This document shows positions 32,835 to 41,587 of a stretch of DNA of 45,245 bases, piece after piece. Under the pieces are notes generated by a model. It was not told the DNA's origin. It did not search any database and saw nothing but the letters and a program-made list of their open reading frames with translations. Within the stretch, counting starts at the first letter, position 1; every line of letters starts with the position of its first letter. The stretch covers positions 17,229 through 62,473 of the forward strand of contig NZ_GG695993.1 of assembly GCF_000159955.1 (NCBI RefSeq). Reading direction: 5' to 3'. The position numbers were made by a program, and so were the translations under genes. This DNA comes from Paenibacillus sp. oral taxon 786 str. D14 (GTDB lineage: Bacteria; Bacillota; Bacilli; Paenibacillales; Paenibacillaceae).

Positions 32835-32843
32835 TGGTACAAT
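32835..32843 (+). promoter_or_regulatory. Candidate extended -10 promoter before rpmJ
   Basis: TGGTACAAT (32835-32843) has the TGn extension and five of six matches to TATAAT. No good -35 is seen 17 bases upstream. It would give a leader of about 125 bases for rpmJ-rpsM-rpsK-rpoA-rplQ. Confidence 0.45.
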
Positions 32844-32899
32844 ATTCAGGTTGAGTTGTTTCAGAGAGTAGTTTATGATTAGAATGCGTGCGATTGGAT

Positions 32900-32958
32900 T
32901 TTTGCTTTCGCAAAATAAGAACGTATGCTTTCGATCCCAGTTTTACTTCTGTAAAACT
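32900..32958 (+). other. Two small hairpins in the infA-rpmJ leader
   Basis: TTTTGC-TTTC-GCAAAA (32900-32915) and AGTTTTAC-TTCT-GTAAAACT (32939-32958) are perfect stems with 4-base loops. The second ends one to three bases before the rpmJ binding site (TTAGGAGGTAA), so it could influence translation start. Confidence 0.5.
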
Positions 32959-32963
32959 TTTAG

Positions 32964-33089
<126 letters not shown>

Positions 33090-33110
33090 TTGAAGGGGGT
33101 GTAGCGTAAA

Positions 33111-33479
33111 ATGGCACGTATTGCTGGTGTGGATTTGCCACGTGATAAACGCGTTGAGATCGCCTTAACTTACATTTTCGGAATCGGTAAAACGACTTCC
33201 CAGAAAATCCTGAAAACAACAGGCATCAATCCGGACACTCGTGTTCGTGATTTGACGGAAGATGAGGTTAGCAAACTACGCGAAACGATCGACAAAACGG
33301 TCAAGGTTGAAGGTGACCTGCGTCGTGAAATTTCCTTAAATATTAAACGTTTGATCGAAATTGGCTGCTACCGCGGAGTGCGTCATCGTCGCGGCTTGCC
33401 GGTTCGCGGACAACGTACGAAAACGAATGCCCGTACTCGTAAGGGTCCTCGTCGTACTGTAGCGAACAAGAAGAAATAA
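33111..33479 (+). CDS. rpsM: 30S ribosomal protein S13
   Basis: This 122-residue head protein contacts the P-site tRNA and forms bridges to the 50S. It begins [20 protein letters not shown] and contains [34 protein letters not shown] and a basic tail ([16 protein letters not shown]). GAAGGGGGTG lies upstream. Confidence 0.97.
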   Translation: MARIAGVDLPRDKRVEIALTYIFGIGKTTSQKILKTTGINPDTRVRDLTEDEVSKLRETIDKTVKVEGDLRREISLNIKRLIEIGCYRGVRHRRGLPVRGQRTKTNARTRKGPRRTVANKKK

Positions 33480-33498
33480 GAAGGGGGGATAACAGACA

Positions 33499-33894
33499 AT
33501 GGCTAAACCAAAGAAAGTCGTACGTACGAAACGTCGTGACCGGAAAAATATTGAATCTGGTGTGGCTCATATCCGCTCCACGTTCAATAACACGATCGTC
33601 ACCATTACGGATCCACACGGTAACGCGATTTCCTGGGCGAGCTCCGGCGGTCTTGGATTCAAAGGTTCCCGTAAGTCGACTCCGTTTGCTGCGCAAATGG
33701 CTGCTGAATCTGCTGCCAAAGCTGCGATGGAACATGGCATGAAAACCGTTGAGGTTATGGTTAAAGGCCCTGGTGCCGGCCGTGAGGCCGCTATCCGCTC
33801 CTTGCAAGCGGCAGGCCTTGAAGTCAACATGATCAAAGACGTTACTCCAATTCCTCATAACGGCTGCCGTCCTCCAAAACGCCGCCGCGTTTAA
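33499..33894 (+). CDS. rpsK: 30S ribosomal protein S11
   Basis: This 131-residue platform protein contacts mRNA at the E site. It contains [40 protein letters not shown] and [27 protein letters not shown] lies upstream of the ATG. It is followed by a 132-base spacer before rpoA, in which I see no gene. Confidence 0.97.
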   Translation: MAKPKKVVRTKRRDRKNIESGVAHIRSTFNNTIVTITDPHGNAISWASSGGLGFKGSRKSTPFAAQMAAESAAKAAMEHGMKTVEVMVKGPGAGREAAIRSLQAAGLEVNMIKDVTPIPHNGCRPPKRRRV

Positions 33895-34026
33895 TGAAGC
33901 CGCGCTGAAGCCGTGGTATAACACCAGCGTCAATTGGGAACAATGGATGTTTAGGCATACTACGTTACGAACTTCAGCATCTTAGGCAGATTGAAAGGAA
34001 CGACGTTTTGAAGGAGGGGTACTTTC

Positions 34027-34971
34027 GTGATAGAAATCGAAAAGCCAAAAATCGAGACCGTAGAAGTTAACGATGAAGGCACCTATGGGAAATTTGTAGT
34101 AGAACCACTTGAACGTGGGTATGGCACCACACTGGGCAACTCGCTTCGCCGGATTTTGCTCTCTTCTCTGCCGGGTGCTGCGGTAACCTCGGTCCAAATC
34201 GATGGAGTTCTGCATGAATTCGCAACCGTACCGGGCGTTATGGAGGACGTTACGGAGATCATCCTGAACCTGAAAGCACTCTCGCTGAAAATTCATTCGG
34301 ATGAGGAGAAGATCCTCGAAATCGATGCAGAAGGCGAAGGCGTTGTTACGGCAGGAGATATCCGTGCGGACAGCGATGTGGAAATTTTGAATACGGATCT
34401 GCATATTGCTACGCTTGAACCGGGTTCGAGACTTCACATGCGCATCTACGCAGGCCGCGGACGTGGTTACGTTCAGGCAGATCGAAATAAACGAGATGAT
34501 CAACCGATCGGTGTCATTCCCGTCGATTCGATCTATACCCCGATTACTCGGGTCAATTACGTGGTAGAGAATACCCGGGTTGGCCAAGTGACCAACTACG
34601 ACAAGCTTACGCTTGAAGTGTGGACCGATGGCAGTATCAGACCTGAAGAAGCGGTAAGCCTCGGCGCGAAAATTTTGACCGAGCATCTCTTCTTGTTCGT
34701 AGGCCTTACGGACGAAGCGAAAGACGCGGAAATCATGGTCGAGAAGGAAGAAGACAAGAAAGAAAAAGTGCTTGAAATGACGATTGAAGAGCTTGATCTC
34801 TCCGTTCGTTCCTATAACTGCCTCAAACGTGCCGGTATCAATACGGTACAAGAGCTTACGACGAAAACCGAAGAAGATATGATGAAGGTACGTAACCTTG
34901 GTCGCAAATCTTTGGAGGAAGTTCAAGAGAAGCTCCAAGAGTTAGGTTTGGGATTGCGCACTGAAGAATAA
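34027..34971 (+). CDS. rpoA: DNA-directed RNA polymerase subunit alpha
   Basis: This 314-residue subunit dimerises to start polymerase assembly. The N-terminal domain (1 to about 230) has [20 protein letters not shown] and ends before an acidic linker ([15 protein letters not shown]). The C-terminal domain, which binds UP elements and activators, has [19 protein letters not shown] and [16 protein letters not shown]. It starts at GTG 34027 after AAGGAGGGG. UP-like A-tracts at the right-edge rrn promoter would be its target. Confidence 0.97.
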   Translation: MIEIEKPKIETVEVNDEGTYGKFVVEPLERGYGTTLGNSLRRILLSSLPGAAVTSVQIDGVLHEFATVPGVMEDVTEIILNLKALSLKIHSDEEKILEIDAEGEGVVTAGDIRADSDVEILNTDLHIATLEPGSRLHMRIYAGRGRGYVQADRNKRDDQPIGVIPVDSIYTPITRVNYVVENTRVGQVTNYDKLTLEVWTDGSIRPEEAVSLGAKILTEHLFLFVGLTDEAKDAEIMVEKEEDKKEKVLEMTIEELDLSVRSYNCLKRAGINTVQELTTKTEEDMMKVRNLGRKSLEEVQEKLQELGLGLRTEE

Positions 34972-35008
34972 GTTGACTTGAATCGTTCTAGCGAAGGAGG
35001 GAAAACTC

Positions 35009-35374
35009 ATGGCATACCAAAAGTTGGGCCGCGATTCCAGCGCACGTAAAGCATTGTTCCGTGACCTGGTAACCGACCTGTTCTTATACGAACGCATCCA
35101 AACGACGGAAGCGAAGGCGAAAGAAGTTCGTTCGATCGCTGAGAAGCTGATCACCAAGGCAAAACGTGGTGACCTGCATGCCCGTCGTCAAGTGGCAGCT
35201 TACGTTCGTCGCGAATCGATCGATGGCGAGCAGGATGCAATCCAAAAGCTGTTCACCGAACTGGCAACTCGTTATTCCAGCCGTCCAGGCGGATACACTC
35301 GTATCCTGAAGCTGGGACCTCGCCGCGGCGACGCTGCTCCTATGGTTTATCTGGAACTGGTAGATCGCGCGTAA
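35009..35374 (+). CDS. rplQ: 50S ribosomal protein L17
   Basis: This 121-residue tunnel-exit protein begins [20 protein letters not shown] and contains [20 protein letters not shown] and [20 protein letters not shown]. It is the short Firmicutes form. GAAGGAGGGAAA precedes it, 37 bases after rpoA. A terminator follows, so it ends the alpha cluster. Confidence 0.97.
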   Translation: MAYQKLGRDSSARKALFRDLVTDLFLYERIQTTEAKAKEVRSIAEKLITKAKRGDLHARRQVAAYVRRESIDGEQDAIQKLFTELATRYSSRPGGYTRILKLGPRRGDAAPMVYLELVDRA

Positions 35375-35400
35375 TTCGGGGATTCCCCAATCTAGCGTGT

Positions 35401-35450
35401 AAAACTCTCTGTCGGCTCGCCTTACGGCTAAGCTTTCGGAGAGTTTTTTT
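35401..35450 (+). terminator. Terminator after rplQ
   Basis: AAAACTCTC (35401-35409) pairs with GAGAGTTTT (35439-35447), around an inner GCC/GGC hairpin, and is followed by a run of seven T ending at 35450. Confidence 0.87.
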
Positions 35451-35488
35451 ATTGAGAAAATGTGTGGCCTTGAGAAAGGAAGGGACCG

Positions 35489-36274
35489 ATGCGCAACTTG
35501 CTGATGACCGTCAGCTATGACGGAACCAACTATTTCGGCTTTCAGACCCAACCGGGCGGAAATACGGTTCAGGATCATATTGAGGGAGCCATCCGCCAAT
35601 TAACGGGAGAAACGGTGAAAATCCATGGCTCTGGACGAACCGACGCCGGGGTGCATGCCAGGCAGCAGCCATTTCACTTTCACACCGATTCGCGTATTCC
35701 CGTGGAACGTTGGTGTTTGGCGCTTAATGCGCGTCTTCCTTCCGATATCCGCGTGTTGACGGCTCGGGAGGTCCCTCTGACCTTCCATTCACGGCATTCG
35801 GCCAAGCGGAAAACCTACCGCTACACCATTAATACCAACCGATTCCCGGATGTGTTCCAACGGAACTATCAGTTTCATCATCCCGGACAACTCAATGTTG
35901 ATGCTATGCAGGCAAGTCTGCCGTATTTGGTTGGTACCCACGACTTCACTTCGTTCGCCTCGCGTCAGTCCACGAAGCTAAGCCATGTTCGTACGATATA
36001 TGATGCCCGGATCGTGGTGGATTCATTAGCAAAAATACCTGGAACAACGGGCCAGGGGATCGTCCATTTTTATGTCACGGGGAGCGGATTCCTGCAGCAT
36101 ATGGTCCGAATCATCGTTGGCACCTTAATCGAGATCGGTGAAGGCAAACGTACGCCTGAATCGATCCAGGCGATTTTGGAGGCGAAAGACCGGACTGCCG
36201 CAGGCCCAACGGCCGAGAGCAAAGGGCTGATGCTCTGGAGTGTGGAATACGAAGAAGAAGATTTGTGTGATTGA
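35489..36274 (+). CDS. truA: tRNA pseudouridine synthase A (positions 38-40)
   Basis: This 261-residue enzyme makes pseudouridine in the anticodon stem-loop. The catalytic aspartate is D52 in HGSGRTDAGVHA. Other signatures are MTVSYDGTNYFGFQTQP, LPSDIRVLTAREVP, RKTYRYTI and [32 protein letters not shown] lies before the ATG. In B. subtilis the ecfA1-ecfA2-ecfT transporter genes separate rplQ from truA; they are absent here. Confidence 0.96.
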   Translation: MRNLLMTVSYDGTNYFGFQTQPGGNTVQDHIEGAIRQLTGETVKIHGSGRTDAGVHARQQPFHFHTDSRIPVERWCLALNARLPSDIRVLTAREVPLTFHSRHSAKRKTYRYTINTNRFPDVFQRNYQFHHPGQLNVDAMQASLPYLVGTHDFTSFASRQSTKLSHVRTIYDARIVVDSLAKIPGTTGQGIVHFYVTGSGFLQHMVRIIVGTLIEIGEGKRTPESIQAILEAKDRTAAGPTAESKGLMLWSVEYEEEDLCD

Positions 36275-36325
36275 AGCGGTTGCGGCTGGAAGCTTGATTT
36301 TTTCGGGATAACCTTTGAAAAAGGC

Positions 36326-36354
36326 TTGCGTATTAACTTGGCTTCCTGTAAAAT
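36326..36354 (+). promoter_or_regulatory. Candidate promoter for rplM-rpsI
   Basis: TTGCGT (36326-36331), a 17-base spacer and TAAAAT (36349-36354) are a reasonable SigA match, 52 bases after truA. The transcript would have a leader of about 185 bases. Confidence 0.6.
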
Positions 36355-36360
36355 AAAAGT

Positions 36361-36547
36361 TGTGTTTTCTTGATGGCTATCCCACAGCCCCCAGTCAAGA
36401 AAGCCGCTTAAACAAGAATTTTATGCTTGCTAAACATGAATGAAACGATCGAAGATAAATCTGCTGACTTTGGTCAAGCGACCCGAAGAGCATGATCGTG
36501 TTCAGCAGGATGAACCATTTCGGACGAATTTGAAGGAGGATCTTTAC
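36361..36547 (+). promoter_or_regulatory. L13 leader (putative autoregulatory 5' UTR of rplM-rpsI)
   Basis: A first stem-loop pairs TTTCTTGA (36366-36373) with TCAAGAAA (36395-36402), enclosing GGCT/AGCC. Further on, ACGATC (36445-36450) can pair with GATCGT (36494-36499), and CTGCTGA (36461-36467) with TCAGCAG (36502-36508); these cross, so they form a pseudoknot or alternate. A small GGTC/GACC hairpin lies inside. L13 leaders are known in Bacillales; my match is by position and structure. Confidence 0.55.
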
Positions 36548-36985
36548 ATGCGTACCACTTATATGGCGAAGCCAGGCGAAGTAGAGCGCAAATGGCACAT
36601 CATCGATGCCGAAGGCAAAACGCTGGGCCGCTTGGCTAGCGAAGCTGCAGCTCTTATCCGCGGTAAACACAAACCACAATTTACTCCACATGTTGACTGC
36701 GGCGACTTTGTGATCGTCATCAACGCGGAGAAAATCGCCCTGACCGGCAAAAAGCTCGATAACAAAAAATATTATCGTCATTCCCTGCATCCGGGCGGTT
36801 TGAAAGTGACTGTTGCCAAGGATTTGCTGAGAACGAAACCTGAACGTGTAATTGAGTCCGCCGTTCACGGCATGCTGCCTAAAACTCGCCTTGGCGAGAA
36901 AATGAAGCTGAGACTGAAAGCTTACGCGGGCACTGAGCATCCACATGCGGCACAAAAACCTGAAGTTTACGAACTTCGCGGATAA
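36548..36985 (+). CDS. rplM: 50S ribosomal protein L13
   Basis: This 145-residue early-assembly protein begins [20 protein letters not shown]. It contains [38 protein letters not shown] and SEHPHAAQ-type [16 protein letters not shown] at the end. ATG 36548 follows GAAGGAGGATC; a longer in-frame start at 36440 lies within the leader and is rejected. Confidence 0.97.
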   Translation: MRTTYMAKPGEVERKWHIIDAEGKTLGRLASEAAALIRGKHKPQFTPHVDCGDFVIVINAEKIALTGKKLDNKKYYRHSLHPGGLKVTVAKDLLRTKPERVIESAVHGMLPKTRLGEKMKLRLKAYAGTEHPHAAQKPEVYELRG

Positions 36986-37005
36986 TTAAAAGGGAGGACA
37001 GTTTC

Positions 37006-37398
37006 ATGGCACAAGTACAATACTATGGGACAGGTCGTCGTAAACATTCGGTAGCTCGTGTTCGCCTTGTACCGGGTGAAGGACGCATTGTCATCAATAA
37101 ACGCGACATCAACGATTATTTTGGTCTGGAAACGCTGAAGCTGATCGTAAAACAACCGCTGACTTTGACGGAAACGCTGGGTAACTACGACGTTATCGTC
37201 ATCGCTCATGGCGGCGGTATCTCCGGTCAAGCTGGCGCAATCCGCCACGGGATTTCCCGTGCACTGCTCAAAGCAGATCCGGAACTCCGCCCTGCATTGA
37301 AGAAAGCAGGCTTCTTGACGCGTGACCCACGGATGAAAGAACGGAAGAAATACGGCCTCAAAGCAGCTCGCCGTGCTCCTCAGTTCTCGAAACGTTAA
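37006..37398 (+). CDS. rpsI: 30S ribosomal protein S9
   Basis: This 130-residue protein has a C-terminal tail (APQFSKR) whose last arginine contacts P-site tRNA. It begins [20 protein letters not shown] and contains [30 protein letters not shown] lies upstream, 20 bases after rplM, with which it forms the usual pair. A terminator follows. Confidence 0.97.
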   Translation: MAQVQYYGTGRRKHSVARVRLVPGEGRIVINKRDINDYFGLETLKLIVKQPLTLTETLGNYDVIVIAHGGGISGQAGAIRHGISRALLKADPELRPALKKAGFLTRDPRMKERKKYGLKAARRAPQFSKR

Positions 37399-37415
37399 TC
37401 TTTATATTGCATACG

Positions 37416-37449
37416 AAAGTCCCTTTCCGTTTTGGAAAGGGGCTTTTTT
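37416..37449 (+). terminator. Terminator after rpsI
   Basis: CCCTTTCC (37421-37428) pairs with GGAAAGGG (37434-37441), with AAAG/CTTT added beyond a mismatch, followed by six T (37444-37449). It marks the end of the contiguous ribosomal-protein genes. Confidence 0.87.
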
Positions 37450-37502
37450 GCGTTTATATTGAAGGTTTCTTCGGACTTTTTTTCATTTTGGATTTTTTAG
37501 TA

Positions 37503-37530
37503 TTGACTTCTAGGGGGAATGCCATATACT
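37503..37530 (+). promoter_or_regulatory. Promoter for cysH-sat
   Basis: TTGACT (37503-37508), a 16-base spacer and TATACT (37525-37530) make a good SigA site. Downstream, GATTA/TAATC (37551-37567) is an inverted repeat that could be an operator. The 70-base leader is too short for a SAM riboswitch, which precedes cysH in B. subtilis. Confidence 0.62.
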
Positions 37531-37607
37531 TTTAAATATAATTCAAATCTGATTAGTTGGAATAATCGTATGCCTTGTTTAACCTGATGCGGGAGGTCTG
37601 AAGAAAA

Positions 37608-38300
37608 GTGAATTTATTGGAAAAAGAGCAGTTAATTGCGGCCAGGGCCGAGGAATTTGAGTCGTTATCCCCCCAAGAAATCCTCGCCTGGGCGGTAGAG
37701 ACGTTTCCGAATATCGCCTTTGCCTGCAGCTTTGGGGCTGAGGATGTCGTTTTGGTCGATATGCTGCAGCAAATCAGCCCGTCTACCGACATTTTTTACT
37801 TAGACACGGATTTTCATTTTAAAGAGACTTATGAGACGCGGGACGCGATTGCGGCCAAATACGGACTGGAATTTGTACGGGTATCCCCTACGTTAACGCC
37901 GGAGGAACAGGCGCAGAAGTATGGGGAGGAACTGTGGAAGTCGGATCCTAACGCTTGCTGCAACCTGCGTAAGGTTGAGCCGCTGACGCGGGTGTTGGGC
38001 CGCTACGAGGCATGGATCACAGGGATTCGCCGCGACCAGGCGCCAACCCGGGCAAATGCGAAGAAAATTGAATACGACACTAAGTTTGGTCTGGTGAAGT
38101 TTAATCCTATCGCCAATTGGACCTCGGACGATGTATGGAACTACATTCGCGAGCATCAGCTCATTTATAATCCTTTGCACGACCGCAATTATCCTAGCAT
38201 TGGCTGCGAACATTGTACCCGTCCGGTAATGCCAGGAGAAGATCCACGCGCAGGACGCTGGTCTGGAACGGAAAAGACGGAATGCGGACTACATCAATAA
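37608..38300 (+). CDS. cysH: Adenylyl-sulfate (APS) reductase, CysH family
   Basis: This 230-residue enzyme reduces activated sulfate to sulfite using thioredoxin. It has the APS-reductase iron-sulfur signature: C117-C118 and C200-x2-C203, plus the catalytic C226 in ECGLHQ near the C-terminus. The nucleotide-binding part has ACSFGAEDVVLVDML. The iron-sulfur cysteines favour APS over PAPS as substrate; B. subtilis CysH, of the same type, can use both. The start is GTG 37608, 10 bases after GGGAGGT. It is paired with sat. Confidence 0.93.
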   Translation: MNLLEKEQLIAARAEEFESLSPQEILAWAVETFPNIAFACSFGAEDVVLVDMLQQISPSTDIFYLDTDFHFKETYETRDAIAAKYGLEFVRVSPTLTPEEQAQKYGEELWKSDPNACCNLRKVEPLTRVLGRYEAWITGIRRDQAPTRANAKKIEYDTKFGLVKFNPIANWTSDDVWNYIREHQLIYNPLHDRNYPSIGCEHCTRPVMPGEDPRAGRWSGTEKTECGLHQ

Positions 38301-38339
38301 ACGGTGAGGAGAAAAAAATCAGAAGTGGGGGAGATACGG

Positions 38340-39512
38340 GTGACGTCAATATTACCGCATGGTGGGAGCCTGATTAACCGGGTTGTGACCGGACCACAAC
38401 GAGAAAGCCTCCTGGAACAGGCGAAGGGCCTTCCGGCCATTCTCATTAATAACTGGACGATTTCGGACCTGGACCTCATTGGGGTGGGGGCATTTTCGCC
38501 ATTAACCGGGTTTATGAACGAAGACGATTATCGGTCGGTTGTCGATCGCATGAGGCTGGCTGACGGAACGGTATGGAGCATCCCGATTACCCTCTCCGTA
38601 GCCCGGGAACAAGCGGAAAGCCTGGAAATTGGAGAACAGGTCGCGTTGGTTGGTGAGCAGGACGGCGTTGTTTACGGTCTGCTTGAGATTGGCAGTATCT
38701 ATTCCGTTGATCAGGCAGAGGAAGCACGCAAAGTGTTCAAAACCGATGATCCTGCACATCCCGGAGTGAAGAAGCTGCTGGAACGTTCGCCTTACTACGT
38801 TGGCGGTTCGATTCAGGTGTTGAACCGGCCCGAACCGGCGCGGTTTAAGGAGTTTTATTTTGATCCGGTGGAGACGCGGCGGATCTTTGCTGAGAAGGGT
38901 TGGAGAACGGTGGTAGGGTTCCAGACCCGCAATCCGGTTCACCGGGCACATGAATATATTCAGAAGAGTGCGATGGAAATCGTGGATGCGTTATTCCTGA
39001 ATCCGCTGGTTGGCGAGACAAAATCGGACGACGTACCGGCAGATGTTCGGATGAAGAGCTATTTGACTCTGCTGAAACACTACTATCCCGCAAATCGCAC
39101 GTTTTTAGGGGTGTTCCCGGCAGCCATGCGGTATGCCGGACCACGTGAAGCGATTTTCCATGCGATGGTTCGCAAAAATTACGGATGTACGCATTTTATC
39201 GTAGGCCGCGATCATGCGGGGGTTGGCGATTACTACGGCACGTATGAGGCCCAAGAAATTTTCTCGAACTTCACGCCCGAGGAGCTGGGCATCACGCCGC
39301 TGTTCTTTGAACACAGCTTCTTCTGTACGAAATGCGGGAATATGGCTTCCAGCAAGACCTGCCCGCATCCGAAAGAGGATCATCTGACCTTGTCCGGCAC
39401 GAAGGTTCGCGGCTTGTTGCGCGATGGGATTTGTCCGCCGCCGGAATTTACCCGGCCGGAGGTTGCCGAGGTCCTGATCGAAGGGATGAAGCAGCAGGTT
39501 CAACCAACTTAA
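38340..39512 (+). CDS. sat: Sulfate adenylyltransferase (ATP sulfurylase)
   Basis: This 390-residue enzyme makes APS from ATP and sulfate, the substrate for CysH next to it. Active-site motifs are [16 protein letters not shown] (the TxNPxHxxH motif) and [13 protein letters not shown] CxxC...C group ([17 protein letters not shown]) near the C-terminus is common in the bacterial single-chain form. GTG 38340 gives [15 protein letters not shown] and follows GGGGGAG by 6 bases; a GTG at 38304 would add 12 unlikely residues. No APS kinase (cysC) follows. Confidence 0.94.
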   Translation: MTSILPHGGSLINRVVTGPQRESLLEQAKGLPAILINNWTISDLDLIGVGAFSPLTGFMNEDDYRSVVDRMRLADGTVWSIPITLSVAREQAESLEIGEQVALVGEQDGVVYGLLEIGSIYSVDQAEEARKVFKTDDPAHPGVKKLLERSPYYVGGSIQVLNRPEPARFKEFYFDPVETRRIFAEKGWRTVVGFQTRNPVHRAHEYIQKSAMEIVDALFLNPLVGETKSDDVPADVRMKSYLTLLKHYYPANRTFLGVFPAAMRYAGPREAIFHAMVRKNYGCTHFIVGRDHAGVGDYYGTYEAQEIFSNFTPEELGITPLFFEHSFFCTKCGNMASSKTCPHPKEDHLTLSGTKVRGLLRDGICPPPEFTRPEVAEVLIEGMKQQVQPT

Positions 39513-39542
39513 TTCACGGGGGTTAGCTTAGCCCTGCATGAG

Positions 39543-39571
39543 TCATATTTGTCCACCTTGTCCCATATCAT
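39543..39571 (+). promoter_or_regulatory. SigE-type sporulation promoter for cwlD
   Basis: TCATATT (39543-39549), a 14-base spacer and CATATCAT (39564-39571) fit the mother-cell SigE consensus (ATA, about 16 bases, CATAnnnT). B. subtilis cwlD is read by SigE and SigG, which supports the call. Confidence 0.68.
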
Positions 39572-39606
39572 GAGTAATGTCATGAAGGGAGAAAGGTGGC
39601 TTTTTT

Positions 39607-40377
39607 ATGCGCGATCGAGATAAGGTGACGTTATGGATTTCTCTGAACCACATCAAAATAGCGCTGATCGGCGTGGGTCTGGCTGCCGTGATCCTTGGGT
39701 TGGCCTTCTACCGAGTGCCGGCGCAGAAAGCCTGGAATTATTGGAGCCTCCCGCTGGCGGGTCAAGTGATCGCCCTGGATGCTGGCCATGGCGGACCGGA
39801 TGGCGGAGCCAGCAGTAAACAGGGGCTGATCGAGAAAGACATCAATCTCGCCGTCTCTTTATATCTGCGCGATTATTTGCAGCAGGCGGGTGCGGTTGTC
39901 GTCATGACCCGCGAGGAGGACAAGGACTTGGCAGCGGCGGACACGAAGGGCTACAGCAAACGGAAGACCGAGGATTTAATGACCCGGGTCCGTTTTATTG
40001 AGGAACAGCAGGCCGATCTGCTCGTGAGTATACACATGAACAGCATTCCTTCTCCGCGCTGGCGAGGCGCGCAAACGTTCTATTACCCTAATCATGCGGA
40101 TAACGCAAATCTGGCTGCGCTCGTACAGGAAGAGCTTCGACGGAATCTGGAGAACACTGACCGGGTTGCGAACCGTGCGGATAAGAAGGTGTATCTGATT
40201 GAAGCGATGAAGATTCCAGCTGTCCTGGTGGAGGTGGGGTTCTTGTCGAATCCAGAGGAAGCGGGGCTGCTTGGGATGGAATCGTACCAGCGGAAAGTAG
40301 CCGCTTCCATTTATCAGGGGATCTTGCGATATTATTCTGGAGAAAAAGTACAAACCCCGGCAGAGGATGTCAGGTAA
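39607..40377 (+). CDS. cwlD: N-acetylmuramoyl-L-alanine amidase CwlD (spore cortex)
   Basis: This 256-residue Amidase_3 enzyme removes stem peptides during cortex synthesis, the step before PdaA makes muramic lactam that germination lytic enzymes recognise. One N-terminal membrane helix is at about 17-35. Zinc ligands are H61 (LDAGHGG), E76 (LIEKD) and H143 (SIHMNS); E209 (VEVGFLSN) is catalytic. AAGGGAGAAAGGTGG precedes the ATG. The gene follows a SigE-like promoter. Confidence 0.94.
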   Translation: MRDRDKVTLWISLNHIKIALIGVGLAAVILGLAFYRVPAQKAWNYWSLPLAGQVIALDAGHGGPDGGASSKQGLIEKDINLAVSLYLRDYLQQAGAVVVMTREEDKDLAAADTKGYSKRKTEDLMTRVRFIEEQQADLLVSIHMNSIPSPRWRGAQTFYYPNHADNANLAALVQEELRRNLENTDRVANRADKKVYLIEAMKIPAVLVEVGFLSNPEEAGLLGMESYQRKVAASIYQGILRYYSGEKVQTPAEDVR

Positions 40378-40386
40378 TGTTATAAT
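40378..40386 (+). promoter_or_regulatory. Extended -10 promoter for salA
   Basis: TGTTATAAT (40378-40386) has a perfect TATAAT and the TGn extension. It overlaps the cwlD stop region and lies 36 bases before the salA start. No clear -35 is seen. Confidence 0.5.
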
Positions 40387-40421
40387 AGACCTAACTATCT
40401 GATGAAGTCGAGGTGCTGTCA

Positions 40422-41537
40422 GTGATTACGAAGGAGCAGCTTCAGGCAACGTTACGCCCGGTTGCAGAACCAACCACAGGTCTCAGTCTAGTCGACCTCC
40501 AGTGGATTCGCGATATCATGATTAAGGAAGACCGCGTCTCATTAACCGTTGTCGGCTTTGAGAAAGGCAGTGCGGCACAGGTGGAAGCCGAACGGGAGAT
40601 CCGCTTCCGCTTATCCGAAGCGGGGGTGAAGGATGTTCATCTTCGCTTCCGTGAAGCTTCGGAGCAGGAACGCGAGGCAGCGTTTAGCGCGGCTCGTCAA
40701 CCTTCGGATTCATCCCATAGTGAACGCAGCGAACTGAAGGGGCATGGGGCAGGTCTGGAAGGGGTGCCGATTCTTGACCCTAGATCTGGCGTTCAATTTA
40801 TTGCTGTTGCCAGCGGCAAGGGCGGAGTGGGCAAATCTACCGTCACGGTAAATTTGGCGGCGGCCCTGGCGCGTCAAGGCAAGAAGGTTGGCTTAATTGA
40901 TGCCGACATCTATGGCTTTAGCGTTCCCGATATGATGGGGATCGAAGAGGCACCGCTGGTAGAGAACGGCCAAATCTTGCCCGTAGAACGCTTTGGTGTC
41001 AAGGTCATGTCGATGGGCTTCTTTATCCAGGACAATAACCCTGTGATTTGGCGGGGACCGATGCTGGGGAAAATGCTTCGGCAATTTTTCAGCGATGTCC
41101 AGTGGGGCGATTTGGATTATATGCTGCTTGATTTTCCGCCGGGTACAGGGGATATCGCTCTAGACGTACACCAGATGATTCCGCATAGCAAGGAGATTAT
41201 CGTCACCACCCCGCATGCCACTGCAGCTTTTGTTGCTGCCCGGGCCGGGGCAATGGCGCTGCGCACGGAACATGAAGTGCTGGGCGTCGTCGAAAACATG
41301 GCTTACTACGAGTGCTCCAAATGCGGCGAGAAGGATTATGTCTTCGGACGCGGCGGCGGCGCTCGTTTGGCGGAGTCCTTACATACCGAATTGCTGGCGC
41401 AATTCCCGCTGGGAGCGCCGGATAACCATCCGTCCGAGCCGGACTTTTCTCCGTCGGTGTACAAAGCGGAGACCCCGGTTGGTCGGCTGTATGACGAGCT
41501 GGCACAGCGCATCGTGCTGAAATGCAAAAAAGACTGA
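40422..41537 (+). CDS. salA: Mrp/ApbC-family P-loop ATPase SalA
   Basis: This 371-residue protein has an N-terminal MIP18/DUF59 domain (about 4-75), a variable linker (about 85-115) and a Mrp/NBP35 ATPase domain with Walker A ASGKGGVGKST (about 130-140) and LIDADIYGFSVPDMMG. A CxxC in YYECSKCGEKDY matches Fe-S carriers of this family. In B. subtilis SalA indirectly controls exoproteases (via scoC), and related proteins carry Fe-S clusters. GTG 40422 follows GAGGTG by 6 bases; an in-frame GTG at 40413 is part of that site. Confidence 0.92.
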   Translation: MITKEQLQATLRPVAEPTTGLSLVDLQWIRDIMIKEDRVSLTVVGFEKGSAAQVEAEREIRFRLSEAGVKDVHLRFREASEQEREAAFSAARQPSDSSHSERSELKGHGAGLEGVPILDPRSGVQFIAVASGKGGVGKSTVTVNLAAALARQGKKVGLIDADIYGFSVPDMMGIEEAPLVENGQILPVERFGVKVMSMGFFIQDNNPVIWRGPMLGKMLRQFFSDVQWGDLDYMLLDFPPGTGDIALDVHQMIPHSKEIIVTTPHATAAFVAARAGAMALRTEHEVLGVVENMAYYECSKCGEKDYVFGRGGGARLAESLHTELLAQFPLGAPDNHPSEPDFSPSVYKAETPVGRLYDELAQRIVLKCKKD

Positions 41538-41561
41538 CCCTTAACGGGTCGGTCTTTTTTT
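41526..41561 (+). terminator. Terminator overlapping the end of salA
   Basis: GACTGACCC (41532-41540) pairs with GGGTCGGTC (41546-41554, one G-T pair), with flanking A-tract and seven T. The stop codon lies inside the stem, and the symmetric A/T flanks could also stop gerD from the other side. Confidence 0.85.
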
Positions 41562-41587
41562 GGGGGGGATGAGCGTTAGCTTGCGGC

